DNA of 64,000 nt from assembly GCF_002149925.1 (NCBI RefSeq), contig NZ_MSLT01000006.1, positions 372,001-436,000 on the forward strand. Reading direction: 5' to 3'. Source of the stretch: Thioflexithrix psekupsensis. Lineage in GTDB: Bacteria; Pseudomonadota; Gammaproteobacteria; Beggiatoales; Beggiatoaceae. The first letter of the stretch is position 1; the number at the start of each line of letters is the position of its first letter. Shown here in pieces: positions 25,724 through 33,903 of this stretch. The notes below the pieces were generated by a model, which saw nothing but the letters and a program-made list of their open reading frames with translations, was not told where the DNA came from and searched no databases. The position numbers and the translations under genes are program-made.

Positions 25724-26287
25724 TTATGTTGTTTTACGCCATTTAATATTGCAGCCAATGCTGGGCTTTTGCGGTTCAGGCACGTTTTGATCGGACAGCA
25801 CGGCATCTATGGCGCGACGTACATCTTGTCCCGTCACTGGAATGCCGTTATTCGGGCGCGAATCGTCTAATTGACCGCGATAAACACAGCGCATCTGCCC
25901 ATCAAATAGGAAAAAATCAGGCGTACAAGCCGCTTGGTAGGCTTTGGCAACTTCCTGAGTTTCATCATAAAGATACGGAAAAGGATACTGCCATTCCAAC
26001 GCGGTCGCTTTCATGGCTTCGGGGTTATCTTGTGGATAAGTTTCAGCATCATTGGCATTGATCGCAATAATCGCCACCTGTTGGGGTAAATAATCTGTGG
26101 CAAGTTGCACCAATTCGCGTTGAATGTGTTTAACAAAAGGGCAGTGATTGCAAATAAACATCACTAATGTGGCTTTTTCTGATCTTAATTCAGTGAGACT
26201 CACCGTCTGACCGCTGACCACGTCAGGTAAAGAAAAATCAGGAGCCACTGTTCCTAATGCAATCATTGTTGATGGGGTTTGTGCCAT
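25724..26287 (-). CDS. Thioredoxin-fold redoxin (AhpC/TSA-like)
   Basis: The 187-residue cytoplasmic protein has the redoxin start APDFSLPDVVSG, a thioredoxin-like strand and an active-site-like FICNHCPFVKH with a CxxC pair at about residues 46-49. It then has YDETQEVAKAYQAACTPDFF, where the cis-Pro follows a Cys-Thr. The CNHCPFVKH signature marks a redoxin subfamily of unknown physiological partner. A thiol-disulfide or peroxide-reducing role is likely. No signal peptide is seen. It lies next to, and converges on, the Fur-controlled sRNA candidate. Confidence 0.85.
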   Translation of the reverse strand: MAQTPSTMIALGTVAPDFSLPDVVSGQTVSLTELRSEKATLVMFICNHCPFVKHIQRELVQLATDYLPQQVAIIAINANDAETYPQDNPEAMKATALEWQYPFPYLYDETQEVAKAYQAACTPDFFLFDGQMRCVYRGQLDDSRPNNGIPVTGQDVRRAIDAVLSDQNVPEPQKPSIGCNIKWRKTT

Positions 26288-26647
26288 TTTTTAATCTCCC
26301 TCGGTAATGAAAAAAGCCAGAAGATTATAGCGCATCATTCTGTTGATTAAATCCTATCACTCTTCCATTCGTGTGTTATACTTATGTGGAGACGGTGGCA
26401 AGTGGCTTTTAAGAAAATAGAGCGAGGCTGTTGTGTATCATTCATATACAAATGTTGACACAAATCTAGCCTTACCGTCTCAATCAAGCCAATGATAGCA
26501 AAATGATACGATGGCACTTTCTGCGTTTTTCTCCCCAACATCACCTTGAAACTGAAATTGGATAAAACAATACTTTCCACTTCATTCGCCAAGTTAATCG
26601 CAAAACCTCATAAGGGATTTTAAAGATACAATATAGGGGAACAATAA
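26288..26647. other. Intergenic region before the GTPase-like gene
   Basis: About 360 bases, divergent between the redoxin and the GTPase-like gene. It includes TACAAT near 26628 as a possible -10 for the downstream gene. A minus-strand frame of 81 codons is present but has neither a ribosome-binding site nor recognisable sequence, so I do not call it. Confidence 0.45.
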
Positions 26648-27217
26648 ATGGCTAATACTAACGAGTTATATGCCCATTTCGCTTCGACAACAACCAAAAG
26701 CACGCCTTTTATGACACTATCCGCAGGTACTGATGTCGCAAAATTGGTTTTTGCCGGTACGGCTGTCGCCAGTAAATACCACGCGATGGAATTATTGAGC
26801 GAAATTCCAATTATCGGCTTATCGTCCACAGGACAACAAGATGTTTTGCGTTATGGATTTCTTACCTTAGACGAAGGACAACAATTACACCTTTATTCTT
26901 TACCCGAACAAATGCCAGAAAGTGTGAAAGAAGAAGTGGTAGAAAACGCATTGGGTATGGTGCTATTGTTGGATAATGCCAGAGTCGATCCATTAGCCGA
27001 TTTACAACGCTATTTAACCGAATTTGAAGAATTAATTTCTGATACGGCTTTGGTGATTGGTGTGGTGAATGCGGAGCGTGGACAAACCATGTTAAGACAG
27101 TATCATGAAATGCTGCATCAATATGGTTATATCACGCCCGTATTTGAAGTGAATGCCAGTCACGGTTACGACATTCGTTTAATGATTAACGCGCTTATCA
27201 CCGTGCTGGACATTTGA
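26648..27217 (+). CDS. Small GTPase-like protein with degenerate P-loop
   Basis: The 189-residue protein aligns in layout with the MglA/SRPRB-like GTPases (COG2229): a first strand AKLVFAGTAV, DEGQQLHLYSLPEQ in place of the switch/DxxG region, GMVLLLDNARVDPLADLQ, and TALVIGVVNAERG at the guanine-recognition strand. The Walker A is eroded: where GxxxxGK(S/T) is expected it reads GTAVASKYHAM, so Lys is kept but the Gly before it is Ser. NKxD is not intact. It may bind partners without hydrolysing GTP. It converges on the FimX-like gene, with 13 bases between stops. Confidence 0.65.
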   Translation: MANTNELYAHFASTTTKSTPFMTLSAGTDVAKLVFAGTAVASKYHAMELLSEIPIIGLSSTGQQDVLRYGFLTLDEGQQLHLYSLPEQMPESVKEEVVENALGMVLLLDNARVDPLADLQRYLTEFEELISDTALVIGVVNAERGQTMLRQYHEMLHQYGYITPVFEVNASHGYDIRLMINALITVLDI

Positions 27218-27230
27218 TAATTGTTACATA

Positions 27231-29312
27231 TTATTCTTCATCTTCAAAGTGATAACTGGGTTCTTCCAGTGGACTTTGAATGTAGTTGCCTTGTGCGAAA
27301 TCCACACCACATTGCCACAGTACCGTTAAACTATTGACATCTTCTACGGCTTCAGCAATGGTTTGTTTTCCCGAATCGTGGGCTAATTTAGTAATTTCTT
27401 GCACTGCTTTTTGGTTATCAGGATTAGCCGATAAACCGCGGCTAAATGAAGAATCAATTTTGACATAATCCACAGGAATATGTTTTAAGGTACTGGATGA
27501 ATTTAATTCCGTGCCAAAATGTTCTAAAGCGGTTTTGCAGCCCATCGTATTAACAGTGGTAATAAAAGCTTTAGCCAATTTAACTTGACTGATGGCCACC
27601 GCTTCGCTAATTTCAAATACCAAACGTTCACCGGGCAATTGGGTGGATTTTAATAAGCGTCGAATAAACAACAACACATTTTCATCTTTTAACGCTTGAT
27701 CGGTTAATTTAACCAAGAAAGTGGTGTGTTTATTTTCTTGCTGTTCTTTCATCAAGACTTTGAACGATTCTTTTAACACCCACTTATCCAAATGAATCGT
27801 GAGATTGGCCTCTTCAGCAGCGGCAAATAATTGTCCGGCCGGGACAAATTGGCCTTCACTGTCAGTCATGCGCAAAAACACTTCATAAATGGGCAATGTT
27901 CCACCATGTAAGCTCACAACAGGTTGATAACGCAAAGAAAAACGATTTTCTTCGATAGCCGTTTCAATCATTTTAGCGATGTCTCTGCTGCCTGTTCCGC
28001 CTTGTTCAGAGGTTTTGACTACGGCTTTATAGACTTCATGCCCGTTGCCGCCACGTTGTAACACTTTTCGACAAGCCGTGTGCGCGTCGGCTAACACATC
28101 GTGTACACTTCCCGAAGAAGCCATTACCGGCGCAATCCCAATACTACATGTGGTGATGACAGACTGTGTTCCCAATTCGGTGACGGTGGCTTCTACTTTT
28201 TTACAAATAGTTTCAGCCAATTGTGTCGCATACGGTATGTCCTTGTCTAACAATAACAAAGTAAACACATTATCGCCAAACCGCGCCACAGTGGCATGTT
28301 CGCCTAATTTACCCAAAATCGCCGCGACATTACGCAATAATGGATCGGCACTAACTCCTAAATTTTCTCGATTATTTTCTAAAATATCCAACACCACATA
28401 TAGCAGAATACTACGCACATTGCTTTCCATCACTTTAGCCAGTGCTTTTTCTAAAATAGCGATGAAATATTGGCGATTAAATAAATTAGTCAATAAATCG
28501 CGGCGGCTGACTTCGCGTAATTGCCGTTCTAATTCTTGATTTTGCGATTGATCGCGGATAACAATCTGAATACAGCGTTCACTGTCGTAAATGGCTTTAC
28601 TGACTTCCATTTTCAGTTTAAACCGCTTGTTATTGGATTTTACGCCTTCCAGACTGATTTCTTGTTCTTCTTCTTTGTCCTCCATCATGTATTCGCGCAT
28701 AAAGTCTTTGAATTTCGGCTGATCTTCCAAAGACACCAAATCCATGACGGGCATTCCTTCCAAATCATCCATCGTTTTATAACCAAACATCTCCAGATAA
28801 CTGGGGTTAGCATGGATGTGCATTCCGTCATGCACGTAAGCAATGGCATCACGCGACGATTGCAACAACATAATGTTGTGTCGTTGACTTTCTCGATACA
28901 ATTGTTCTAAATGTTTGCGGCGGCGGCGTTCGGCTAAATTTTCTAATTCTAGCCCGACGACGCTTTGTAAGGCGACATCGTTGTTATTGGGTAAAACGTT
29001 GCGTACTCCTGCTTGATACAGCAGAGCCATCATTTTGTTGTCCATTTTCGACATCAGAACAATGACAGGAATATCCAACTTTGCTTGTTGTACCATTTCA
29101 CACACTTGTTCTGCGGTCAACTCGCCCACCACAGGAACAGCAATAATCAAATCCCATTCATGTTCATTTAACGCAGTAGCCAAATCTTCATCATCTTCAA
29201 CATGTGTGGGACGAATGGGATAGCGTGCCTTGCGCAAACTGTTCAGAATGACTTCTGCATCATTAGCTGATTCTTCGATGACAATTAAACGAATAATGTC
29301 ATTCTGTATCAC
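27231..29312 (-). CDS. fimX: FimX-like c-di-GMP effector (REC-PAS-GGDEF-EAL, all degenerate)
   Basis: The 693-residue protein has a receiver-like domain (about 5-125) lacking the phosphoacceptor Asp, a PAS domain (145-260), a GGDEF domain whose signature is FGDNVF at 345-350, and an EAL domain whose signature is EVF at 477-479. The catalytic DDFG loop is replaced by EHFG. Domain order, length (691 in Pseudomonas FimX) and pattern of lost residues match FimX. FimX binds c-di-GMP through its dead EAL domain and promotes type IV pilus assembly at the cell pole. Expect no cyclase or phosphodiesterase activity. It appears monocistronic. Confidence 0.78.
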   Translation of the reverse strand: MIQNDIIRLIVIEESANDAEVILNSLRKARYPIRPTHVEDDEDLATALNEHEWDLIIAVPVVGELTAEQVCEMVQQAKLDIPVIVLMSKMDNKMMALLYQAGVRNVLPNNNDVALQSVVGLELENLAERRRRKHLEQLYRESQRHNIMLLQSSRDAIAYVHDGMHIHANPSYLEMFGYKTMDDLEGMPVMDLVSLEDQPKFKDFMREYMMEDKEEEQEISLEGVKSNNKRFKLKMEVSKAIYDSERCIQIVIRDQSQNQELERQLREVSRRDLLTNLFNRQYFIAILEKALAKVMESNVRSILLYVVLDILENNRENLGVSADPLLRNVAAILGKLGEHATVARFGDNVFTLLLLDKDIPYATQLAETICKKVEATVTELGTQSVITTCSIGIAPVMASSGSVHDVLADAHTACRKVLQRGGNGHEVYKAVVKTSEQGGTGSRDIAKMIETAIEENRFSLRYQPVVSLHGGTLPIYEVFLRMTDSEGQFVPAGQLFAAAEEANLTIHLDKWVLKESFKVLMKEQQENKHTTFLVKLTDQALKDENVLLFIRRLLKSTQLPGERLVFEISEAVAISQVKLAKAFITTVNTMGCKTALEHFGTELNSSSTLKHIPVDYVKIDSSFSRGLSANPDNQKAVQEITKLAHDSGKQTIAEAVEDVNSLTVLWQCGVDFAQGNYIQSPLEEPSYHFEDEE

Positions 29313-29374
29313 GTTAGCAATCTCCCTGTAAACCTGTGATTGTGGATTTTTTGAATCTATCTCTTTCCATTATC

Positions 29375-29572
29375 CTATTGTTCAGATAGAAATGCCATAG
29401 TGATCTGCGTTAATAGGGAGTAGGCTTTTTTGAAATTAATTTGATTTTCTGCATAGGACATATTCATAACAAAATTTTGATATTCAGTATGATATTGGGA
29501 GTTTTCTTTGAGTGTTTTTAATGATTTAATTAAATAATCACCTAGACAAAAATAATCTTGAGTATTATACCA
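29375..29572 (-). pseudogene. C-terminal remnant of an unidentified gene, truncated at the MITE-like element
   Basis: A minus-strand frame of about 64 codons has no start codon in a plausible position and runs to TAG at 29375-29377. It has protein-like composition (YFCLGDYLIKSLKTLKENSQ, then YAENQINFKKAYSLLTQI). It opens exactly at the edge of the inverted-repeat element, as expected if insertion or associated deletion removed the 5' part. I do not recognise the family. Confidence 0.4.
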
Positions 29573-29760
29573 AAATTAAGCCATTCATAAAATTTTTCTG
29601 TCAGAATCAGAATTTACAGAATTTCAGGATTTTCAGAATTAAAGAGTAAAAAATCGATTGAAAATAAACGATTTGCAAGAGTCAATTTTGAAAATTCTTG
29701 TGTCTGTAAATTCTGATTCTGACAAAATAAAGGTTCTATGAACCACATCTTTTGGGTATA
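29566..29760. repeat. MITE-like inverted-repeat element, copy 2
   Basis: A ~195-bp element whose 124-bp core (29600-29723) is bounded by perfect GTCAGAATCAGAATTTACAG inverted repeats. The outer tips read TATACCAAAATTAAGCC at the left and TTTTGGGTATA at the right, flanked by TA. It is homologous to copy 1 at 19250-19442 along its length but inverted relative to it. It is non-coding. Confidence 0.78.
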
Positions 29761-29852
29761 GCATTTCTACCGTCCCCCCTGCCCTTCCTGCTAGGAGGGG
29801 GAAAAATAAGGTTATCTATGTTAGATTTTAACAAAAAAACAAACCCTTCTTC

Positions 29853-30008
29853 TTTTATATCAATTGCCGTCATCATCGATTTATTCCTTAGTCTTTGATT
29901 CGTCCGAACCAGAATTTACAAAAAAACCAATTTTATATCAATTGCCGTCATCATCGATTTATTCCTTAGTCTTTGATTCGTCCGAACCAGAATTTACAAA
30001 AAAACCAA
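29853..30008. repeat. Perfect 78-bp tandem duplication
   Basis: Two head-to-tail copies, 29853-29930 and 29931-30008, are identical by eye, including a seven-A run. Each contains, on the minus strand, AAGGA followed by ATGATG, that is, a translation-start-like sequence. Confidence 0.92.
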
Positions 30009-30023
30009 AATTCTGATTCAGAC
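29980..30023 (-). terminator. Hairpin downstream of the split response regulator
   Basis: A 16-bp stem with two mismatches (GTCCGAACCAGAATTT with AAATTCTGATTCAGAC) lies 35-80 bases past the regulator stop. Its arms resemble the inner repeats of the MITE-like element, so it may be a shrunken relative serving as a terminator. Confidence 0.45.
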
Positions 30024-30058
30024 CCTTCTTTTATTGGGTAATGATCAGAAACAGTGGC

Positions 30059-30667
30059 TCAATCCATCGTTTCTTCGGGTGAAAATAAATAGCCTTTGCC
30101 GCGAACAGTGCGAATATAACTGGGATTTTTGGGATCGGGTTCGATTTTGCTGCGTAAACGGCTGATGTGAATATCGATTGTGCGATCATAAGGGTCACAG
30201 TCATAGCCTTTCAAGTGATTCATTAAATCATCCCGACTCAATACACAACTCGGATGCGTCACCAAAATCGACAGCAAATAAAATTCTGTCGAAGTCAGCG
30301 GGATCACTTTTTCATGACGCAACAAACGACGATTGATCACATCTAAGTCAAACTCACCAAAACGATAGCGATGCGTTTGCTCCTTTTTAGGCTCATTTGC
30401 CGCATGAATACGACGCAACAACGCCCGCACCCGCGCCAATAACTCCCTTAAATTCGCAGGTTTAGCCATGTAATCGTCCGCGCCCATTTCCAAACCCACA
30501 ATACGATCCACATCCTCCCCCAAAGAGGATAAAACCAAAATCGGCAAATGCGCGTACCGATCCTGTGACCTTAACCAGCGAATCAATGCAAAACCGTCTT
30601 CTTCTGGCAACATTAAATCTAAAAGCAACAACTGAATGTCCTTGTGTTGGTTTAAATACTGTACCAA
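30059..30667 (-). pseudogene. OmpR-type response regulator, C-terminal part, split by IS630 insertion
   Basis: The fragment encodes the later two thirds of the receiver (phosphoacceptor region LLLLDLMLPEEDGFALI, then GADDYMAKPANLRELLARVR) and a complete winged-helix output domain (HRYRFGEFDLDVINRRLLRH, then SRLRSKIEPDPKNPSYIRTV). The only upstream start, a TTG at 30667, is created by the IS end. The missing N-terminus lies beyond the IS at 31791-31920. If expressed from a promoter in the IS, the product would lack the first receiver strand and acidic pocket, so it could not be phosphorylated normally. No cognate kinase gene is adjacent. Confidence 0.85.
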
Positions 30668-31790
30668 TTTTTTCAGAGTCGTATAATAATACTTTTTAAA
30701 TAGGAGAGAATAATGAACAAGAGATATGAAGATTTAGAAGAGTTAATGTCAACAGGTGAAGCGAGAGAAGTGAAGCGAGCGATGGCAGTAAGAATGTCTT
30801 TGCTTGGTTTTGTGCGTGCGGAAGCGGCTTTAGCGTGTTGTGTCAGTGTGCAATTTGTGGATAAATGGAAAGCCATTTATTTAGCGTCAGGGGTGGAAGG
30901 ATTAAAGTTAGCGTATAAAGGCTCGCCAGGGTATTTAAAGCCGCGTGAACGAGAAGATGTGATTAATTGGATACAAGAAAAGAAGACAATAACAATAGAG
31001 GAACTAAAGAGATACTTAAAAGAGGAGTATGATGTTTTCTATTCTTCAAATACTTCTTATACTAAATTATTAGAAGAAGCGAATTTAAGTTATAAGAAGA
31101 CACACAAAGAGAATTCGGCAAAAGATGAGGTAAAAGTAGAAGCTAAAAAAAAAGAGATTAAGGATTTAATAGATAAGGAGCGTGAACAGATAGAAAGTGG
31201 AGAGGTAATGTACTGGATGCAAGACGAAAGCCATCAGTTGTGGGGAGATATTTGTGGTTATGTTTGGTCGAAAAAAGGAGAAAGAACGTCAATAAAGATG
31301 AGTAATTATCGCACTTCTCAAACGTGGTATGGAGCGGTGAATATTTATACGGGAGAATTTATTTTAGATAGGGCAAAGAAAGCTGATACAAAATATACGA
31401 TAGACTTTATTAACTGGCTCATTTACAGATATAAAGAAGCCCGTCATGTGATTATTTGGGATGGTGCAAGTTATCATCGTTCTGAAGGTTTAAGAACTTA
31501 TTTAGAGAAATTAAATGGGGGACTTCCAGAATCAGAATGGAAAGTTCGTTTATTAAGATTTGCGCCCAATGCCCCAGAGCAAAATCCAGTCGAGGATATT
31601 TGGCTTCAAGGTAAGAATTGGGTCAGAAAGAATTTTCATCGTCTATCAAGCTTTAAAGAAGTCACTAGTATGTTTGAGACCTTTTTGTCAGGTAAAGTGT
31701 TTAAGTTTAATAAAATTAAACAGTATCTTATACCTAATATCTAGCTAGATATTAGAACTTAATTTGTTTTTATATCTCACATAATTTTGG
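30664..31790 (+). mobile_element. IS630-family insertion sequence, copy 1
   Basis: A 1127-bp element bounded by CCAATTTTTTCAGAG at the left and CATAATTTTGG at the right, flanked by TA on both sides, as expected for IS630 target duplication. It contains one transposase gene and a strong TATAAT at 30682-30687 with RBS AGGAG. By eye it is identical to the copy at 32594-33720 and in the same orientation. It interrupts the response regulator. Confidence 0.92.
30713..31744 (+). CDS. IS630-family transposase, copy 1
   Basis: The 343-residue transposase has an N-terminal helix-turn-helix region (about 20-110; residues FVRAEAALACCVSVQFVDKW) and a DDE catalytic core. Asp171 is in WMQDESHQLWG, Asp250 in IIWDGASYHRS and Glu294 in NAPEQNPVEDIW. 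It is encoded in a single uninterrupted frame, so it needs no programmed frameshift. It cuts and pastes the element into TA sites. RBS AGGAG lies eight bases before the ATG. It is intact and probably active, given the identical second copy. Confidence 0.95.
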   Translation: MNKRYEDLEELMSTGEAREVKRAMAVRMSLLGFVRAEAALACCVSVQFVDKWKAIYLASGVEGLKLAYKGSPGYLKPREREDVINWIQEKKTITIEELKRYLKEEYDVFYSSNTSYTKLLEEANLSYKKTHKENSAKDEVKVEAKKKEIKDLIDKEREQIESGEVMYWMQDESHQLWGDICGYVWSKKGERTSIKMSNYRTSQTWYGAVNIYTGEFILDRAKKADTKYTIDFINWLIYRYKEARHVIIWDGASYHRSEGLRTYLEKLNGGLPESEWKVRLLRFAPNAPEQNPVEDIWLQGKNWVRKNFHRLSSFKEVTSMFETFLSGKVFKFNKIKQYLIPNI

Positions 31791-31920
31791 TATGTCTCAT
31801 TTGACGACCATCTTTAGCCAATTGAGCTGAATAACCTTGATAGGCCAAGTAATCCTTCAGCAATTGACCAAAAGCCTCGTCATCATCAACCACCAAAACT
31901 GTTCCCGTTGATTCAGACAT
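31791..31920 (-). pseudogene. N-terminal fragment of the split response regulator
   Basis: From ATG at 31920 the minus strand encodes MSESTGTVLVVDDDEAFGQL and about 22 more receiver residues (first strand, the acidic Asp triplet, helix 1 and strand 2 to KDGRQ) before entering the IS. Joining it to 30059-30663 and keeping one TA copy leaves the two halves one base out of frame, so a further small change probably followed the insertion. Confidence 0.82.
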
Positions 31921-32285
31921 GATGTTAAGTCCTTGTTAAGTTTTTGTTTGTTTTTCGTTACATGTTGTCATTACATTTGTAATGTGCTATTTACAAAAAA
32001 ATGACTGACGCAACGCACCATTGATAAATTCCCTTTGTCTCATAGTGAGTTTGCACGCCGTTTTATCCCTACGGCGAATCAATATCCACTTGTGTTTCAA
32101 ATTCTAACACATCCCATGTTAAGAATTATGATTTAACACCCGCATTTTCGTTACCAATCTTTACAAAAAACTAGAGAAAAAGAGGAGTAAAAAAAATAAG
32201 GTCACCTATAATTATAGTCAAGTAATAAATAAAACCTATTGCCACACAAGTTCTATATCACCTTGAATATCTACGGAGATTTAAC
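31921..32285. other. Intergenic region upstream of the split regulator
   Basis: About 365 AT-rich bases that should hold the original promoter of the response regulator (minus strand) and the promoter of the small membrane protein (plus strand). I see no further gene, strong hairpin or repeat. Confidence 0.5.
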
Positions 32286-32558
32286 ATGCTATCCCCCCAT
32301 CCTTTCCGTTATTCCTTCATAATAACTTTAACTGAATTACCCGTAACAATTTGCGTGATATGTTATTGGAAGGCGTTTATTGGATACTTTGCTCATCAAT
32401 TTTCTCGTTCATGGACAAACCTCAAAAACGAGTACAAAGAGATTGCTTTTGAATACGAAGAGAGCGAAAACGCTCAAAACATTCACGAAGCCACCCGTGC
32501 CGTTATCATGCGTGAACTCAGTCCAGATGCGTTTGGAGATGAATACGATTGGCGGTAA
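32286..32558 (+). CDS. Small hypothetical protein with one membrane segment
   Basis: The 90-residue protein is not recognised. Residues 10-34 (IITLTELPVTICVICYWKAF) are hydrophobic and may span the membrane once; the rest is acidic (YEESENAQNIHEATR). GGAG precedes the ATG by seven bases. It sits in the ~0.8-kb segment between the two IS630 copies. It could be a genuine small gene or a leftover of something broken by the insertions. Confidence 0.45.
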   Translation: MLSPHPFRYSFIITLTELPVTICVICYWKAFIGYFAHQFSRSWTNLKNEYKEIAFEYEESENAQNIHEATRAVIMRELSPDAFGDEYDWR

Positions 32559-32593
32559 ACATGTCGTTAGACACTTCACGTTTATATTATATA

Positions 32594-33720
32594 CCAATTT
32601 TTTCAGAGTCGTATAATAATACTTTTTAAATAGGAGAGAATAATGAACAAGAGATATGAAGATTTAGAAGAGTTAATGTCAACAGGTGAAGCGAGAGAAG
32701 TGAAGCGAGCGATGGCAGTAAGAATGTCTTTGCTTGGTTTTGTGCGTGCGGAAGCGGCTTTAGCGTGTTGTGTCAGTGTGCAATTTGTGGATAAATGGAA
32801 AGCCATTTATTTAGCGTCAGGGGTGGAAGGATTAAAGTTAGCGTATAAAGGCTCGCCAGGGTATTTAAAGCCGCGTGAACGAGAAGATGTGATTAATTGG
32901 ATACAAGAAAAGAAGACAATAACAATAGAGGAACTAAAGAGATACTTAAAAGAGGAGTATGATGTTTTCTATTCTTCAAATACTTCTTATACTAAATTAT
33001 TAGAAGAAGCGAATTTAAGTTATAAGAAGACACACAAAGAGAATTCGGCAAAAGATGAGGTAAAAGTAGAAGCTAAAAAAAAAGAGATTAAGGATTTAAT
33101 AGATAAGGAGCGTGAACAGATAGAAAGTGGAGAGGTAATGTACTGGATGCAAGACGAAAGCCATCAGTTGTGGGGAGATATTTGTGGTTATGTTTGGTCG
33201 AAAAAAGGAGAAAGAACGTCAATAAAGATGAGTAATTATCGCACTTCTCAAACGTGGTATGGAGCGGTGAATATTTATACGGGAGAATTTATTTTAGATA
33301 GGGCAAAGAAAGCTGATACAAAATATACGATAGACTTTATTAACTGGCTCATTTACAGATATAAAGAAGCCCGTCATGTGATTATTTGGGATGGTGCAAG
33401 TTATCATCGTTCTGAAGGTTTAAGAACTTATTTAGAGAAATTAAATGGGGGACTTCCAGAATCAGAATGGAAAGTTCGTTTATTAAGATTTGCGCCCAAT
33501 GCCCCAGAGCAAAATCCAGTCGAGGATATTTGGCTTCAAGGTAAGAATTGGGTCAGAAAGAATTTTCATCGTCTATCAAGCTTTAAAGAAGTCACTAGTA
33601 TGTTTGAGACCTTTTTGTCAGGTAAAGTGTTTAAGTTTAATAAAATTAAACAGTATCTTATACCTAATATCTAGCTAGATATTAGAACTTAATTTGTTTT
33701 TATATCTCACATAATTTTGG
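32594..33720 (+). mobile_element. IS630-family insertion sequence, copy 2
   Basis: A 1127-bp element with the same ends as copy 1 and TA on both flanks (32592-32593 and 33721-33722). It lies in the same orientation, 803 bases from copy 1. It appears to sit in an intergenic stretch and interrupts no recognisable gene. Confidence 0.92.
32643..33674 (+). CDS. IS630-family transposase, copy 2
   Basis: The 343-residue protein is identical to the product of copy 1, with the same DDE residues (Asp171, Asp250, Glu294). Identity of both protein and flanking non-coding parts shows very recent transposition or gene conversion. Confidence 0.95.
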   Translation: MNKRYEDLEELMSTGEAREVKRAMAVRMSLLGFVRAEAALACCVSVQFVDKWKAIYLASGVEGLKLAYKGSPGYLKPREREDVINWIQEKKTITIEELKRYLKEEYDVFYSSNTSYTKLLEEANLSYKKTHKENSAKDEVKVEAKKKEIKDLIDKEREQIESGEVMYWMQDESHQLWGDICGYVWSKKGERTSIKMSNYRTSQTWYGAVNIYTGEFILDRAKKADTKYTIDFINWLIYRYKEARHVIIWDGASYHRSEGLRTYLEKLNGGLPESEWKVRLLRFAPNAPEQNPVEDIWLQGKNWVRKNFHRLSSFKEVTSMFETFLSGKVFKFNKIKQYLIPNI

Positions 33721-33903
33721 TATAGAATTCATTTGTACTTTTGAAATATCTAAACGAAAAAAAATCAAAGCAAACAAATGACAATTAGAATCCAAACGGA
33801 TTATATAGACTGGCGAAATCAAAGCGTCCTATCAAAATCCCACGATGCACTGAACCGCAATTCACATCAATAACTTGATGATGAAAATTGCGATTCAGGC
33901 AAA

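Larger units (their letters stand above)
29313..30058. other. Repeat-rich scar region without an intact gene
   Basis: About 745 bases. It holds a minus-strand C-terminal gene remnant (29375-29572), MITE-like copy 2 (29566-29760), a G/C-tract (AGGAGGGGG near 29793), a perfect 78-bp tandem duplication (29853-30008) and a 16-bp-stem hairpin (29980-30023). Nothing intact is encoded. Confidence 0.7.

Noticed and set aside
26347-26592. 81-codon minus-strand frame between the redoxin and GTPase-like genes
   Set aside because: TTG start without a ribosome-binding site and no recognisable sequence; it covers the region needed for two divergent promoters.
29853-30008. CRISPR array considered for the 78-bp repeats
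   Set aside because: Only two directly abutting copies with no spacers and no cas genes; it is a simple tandem duplication.
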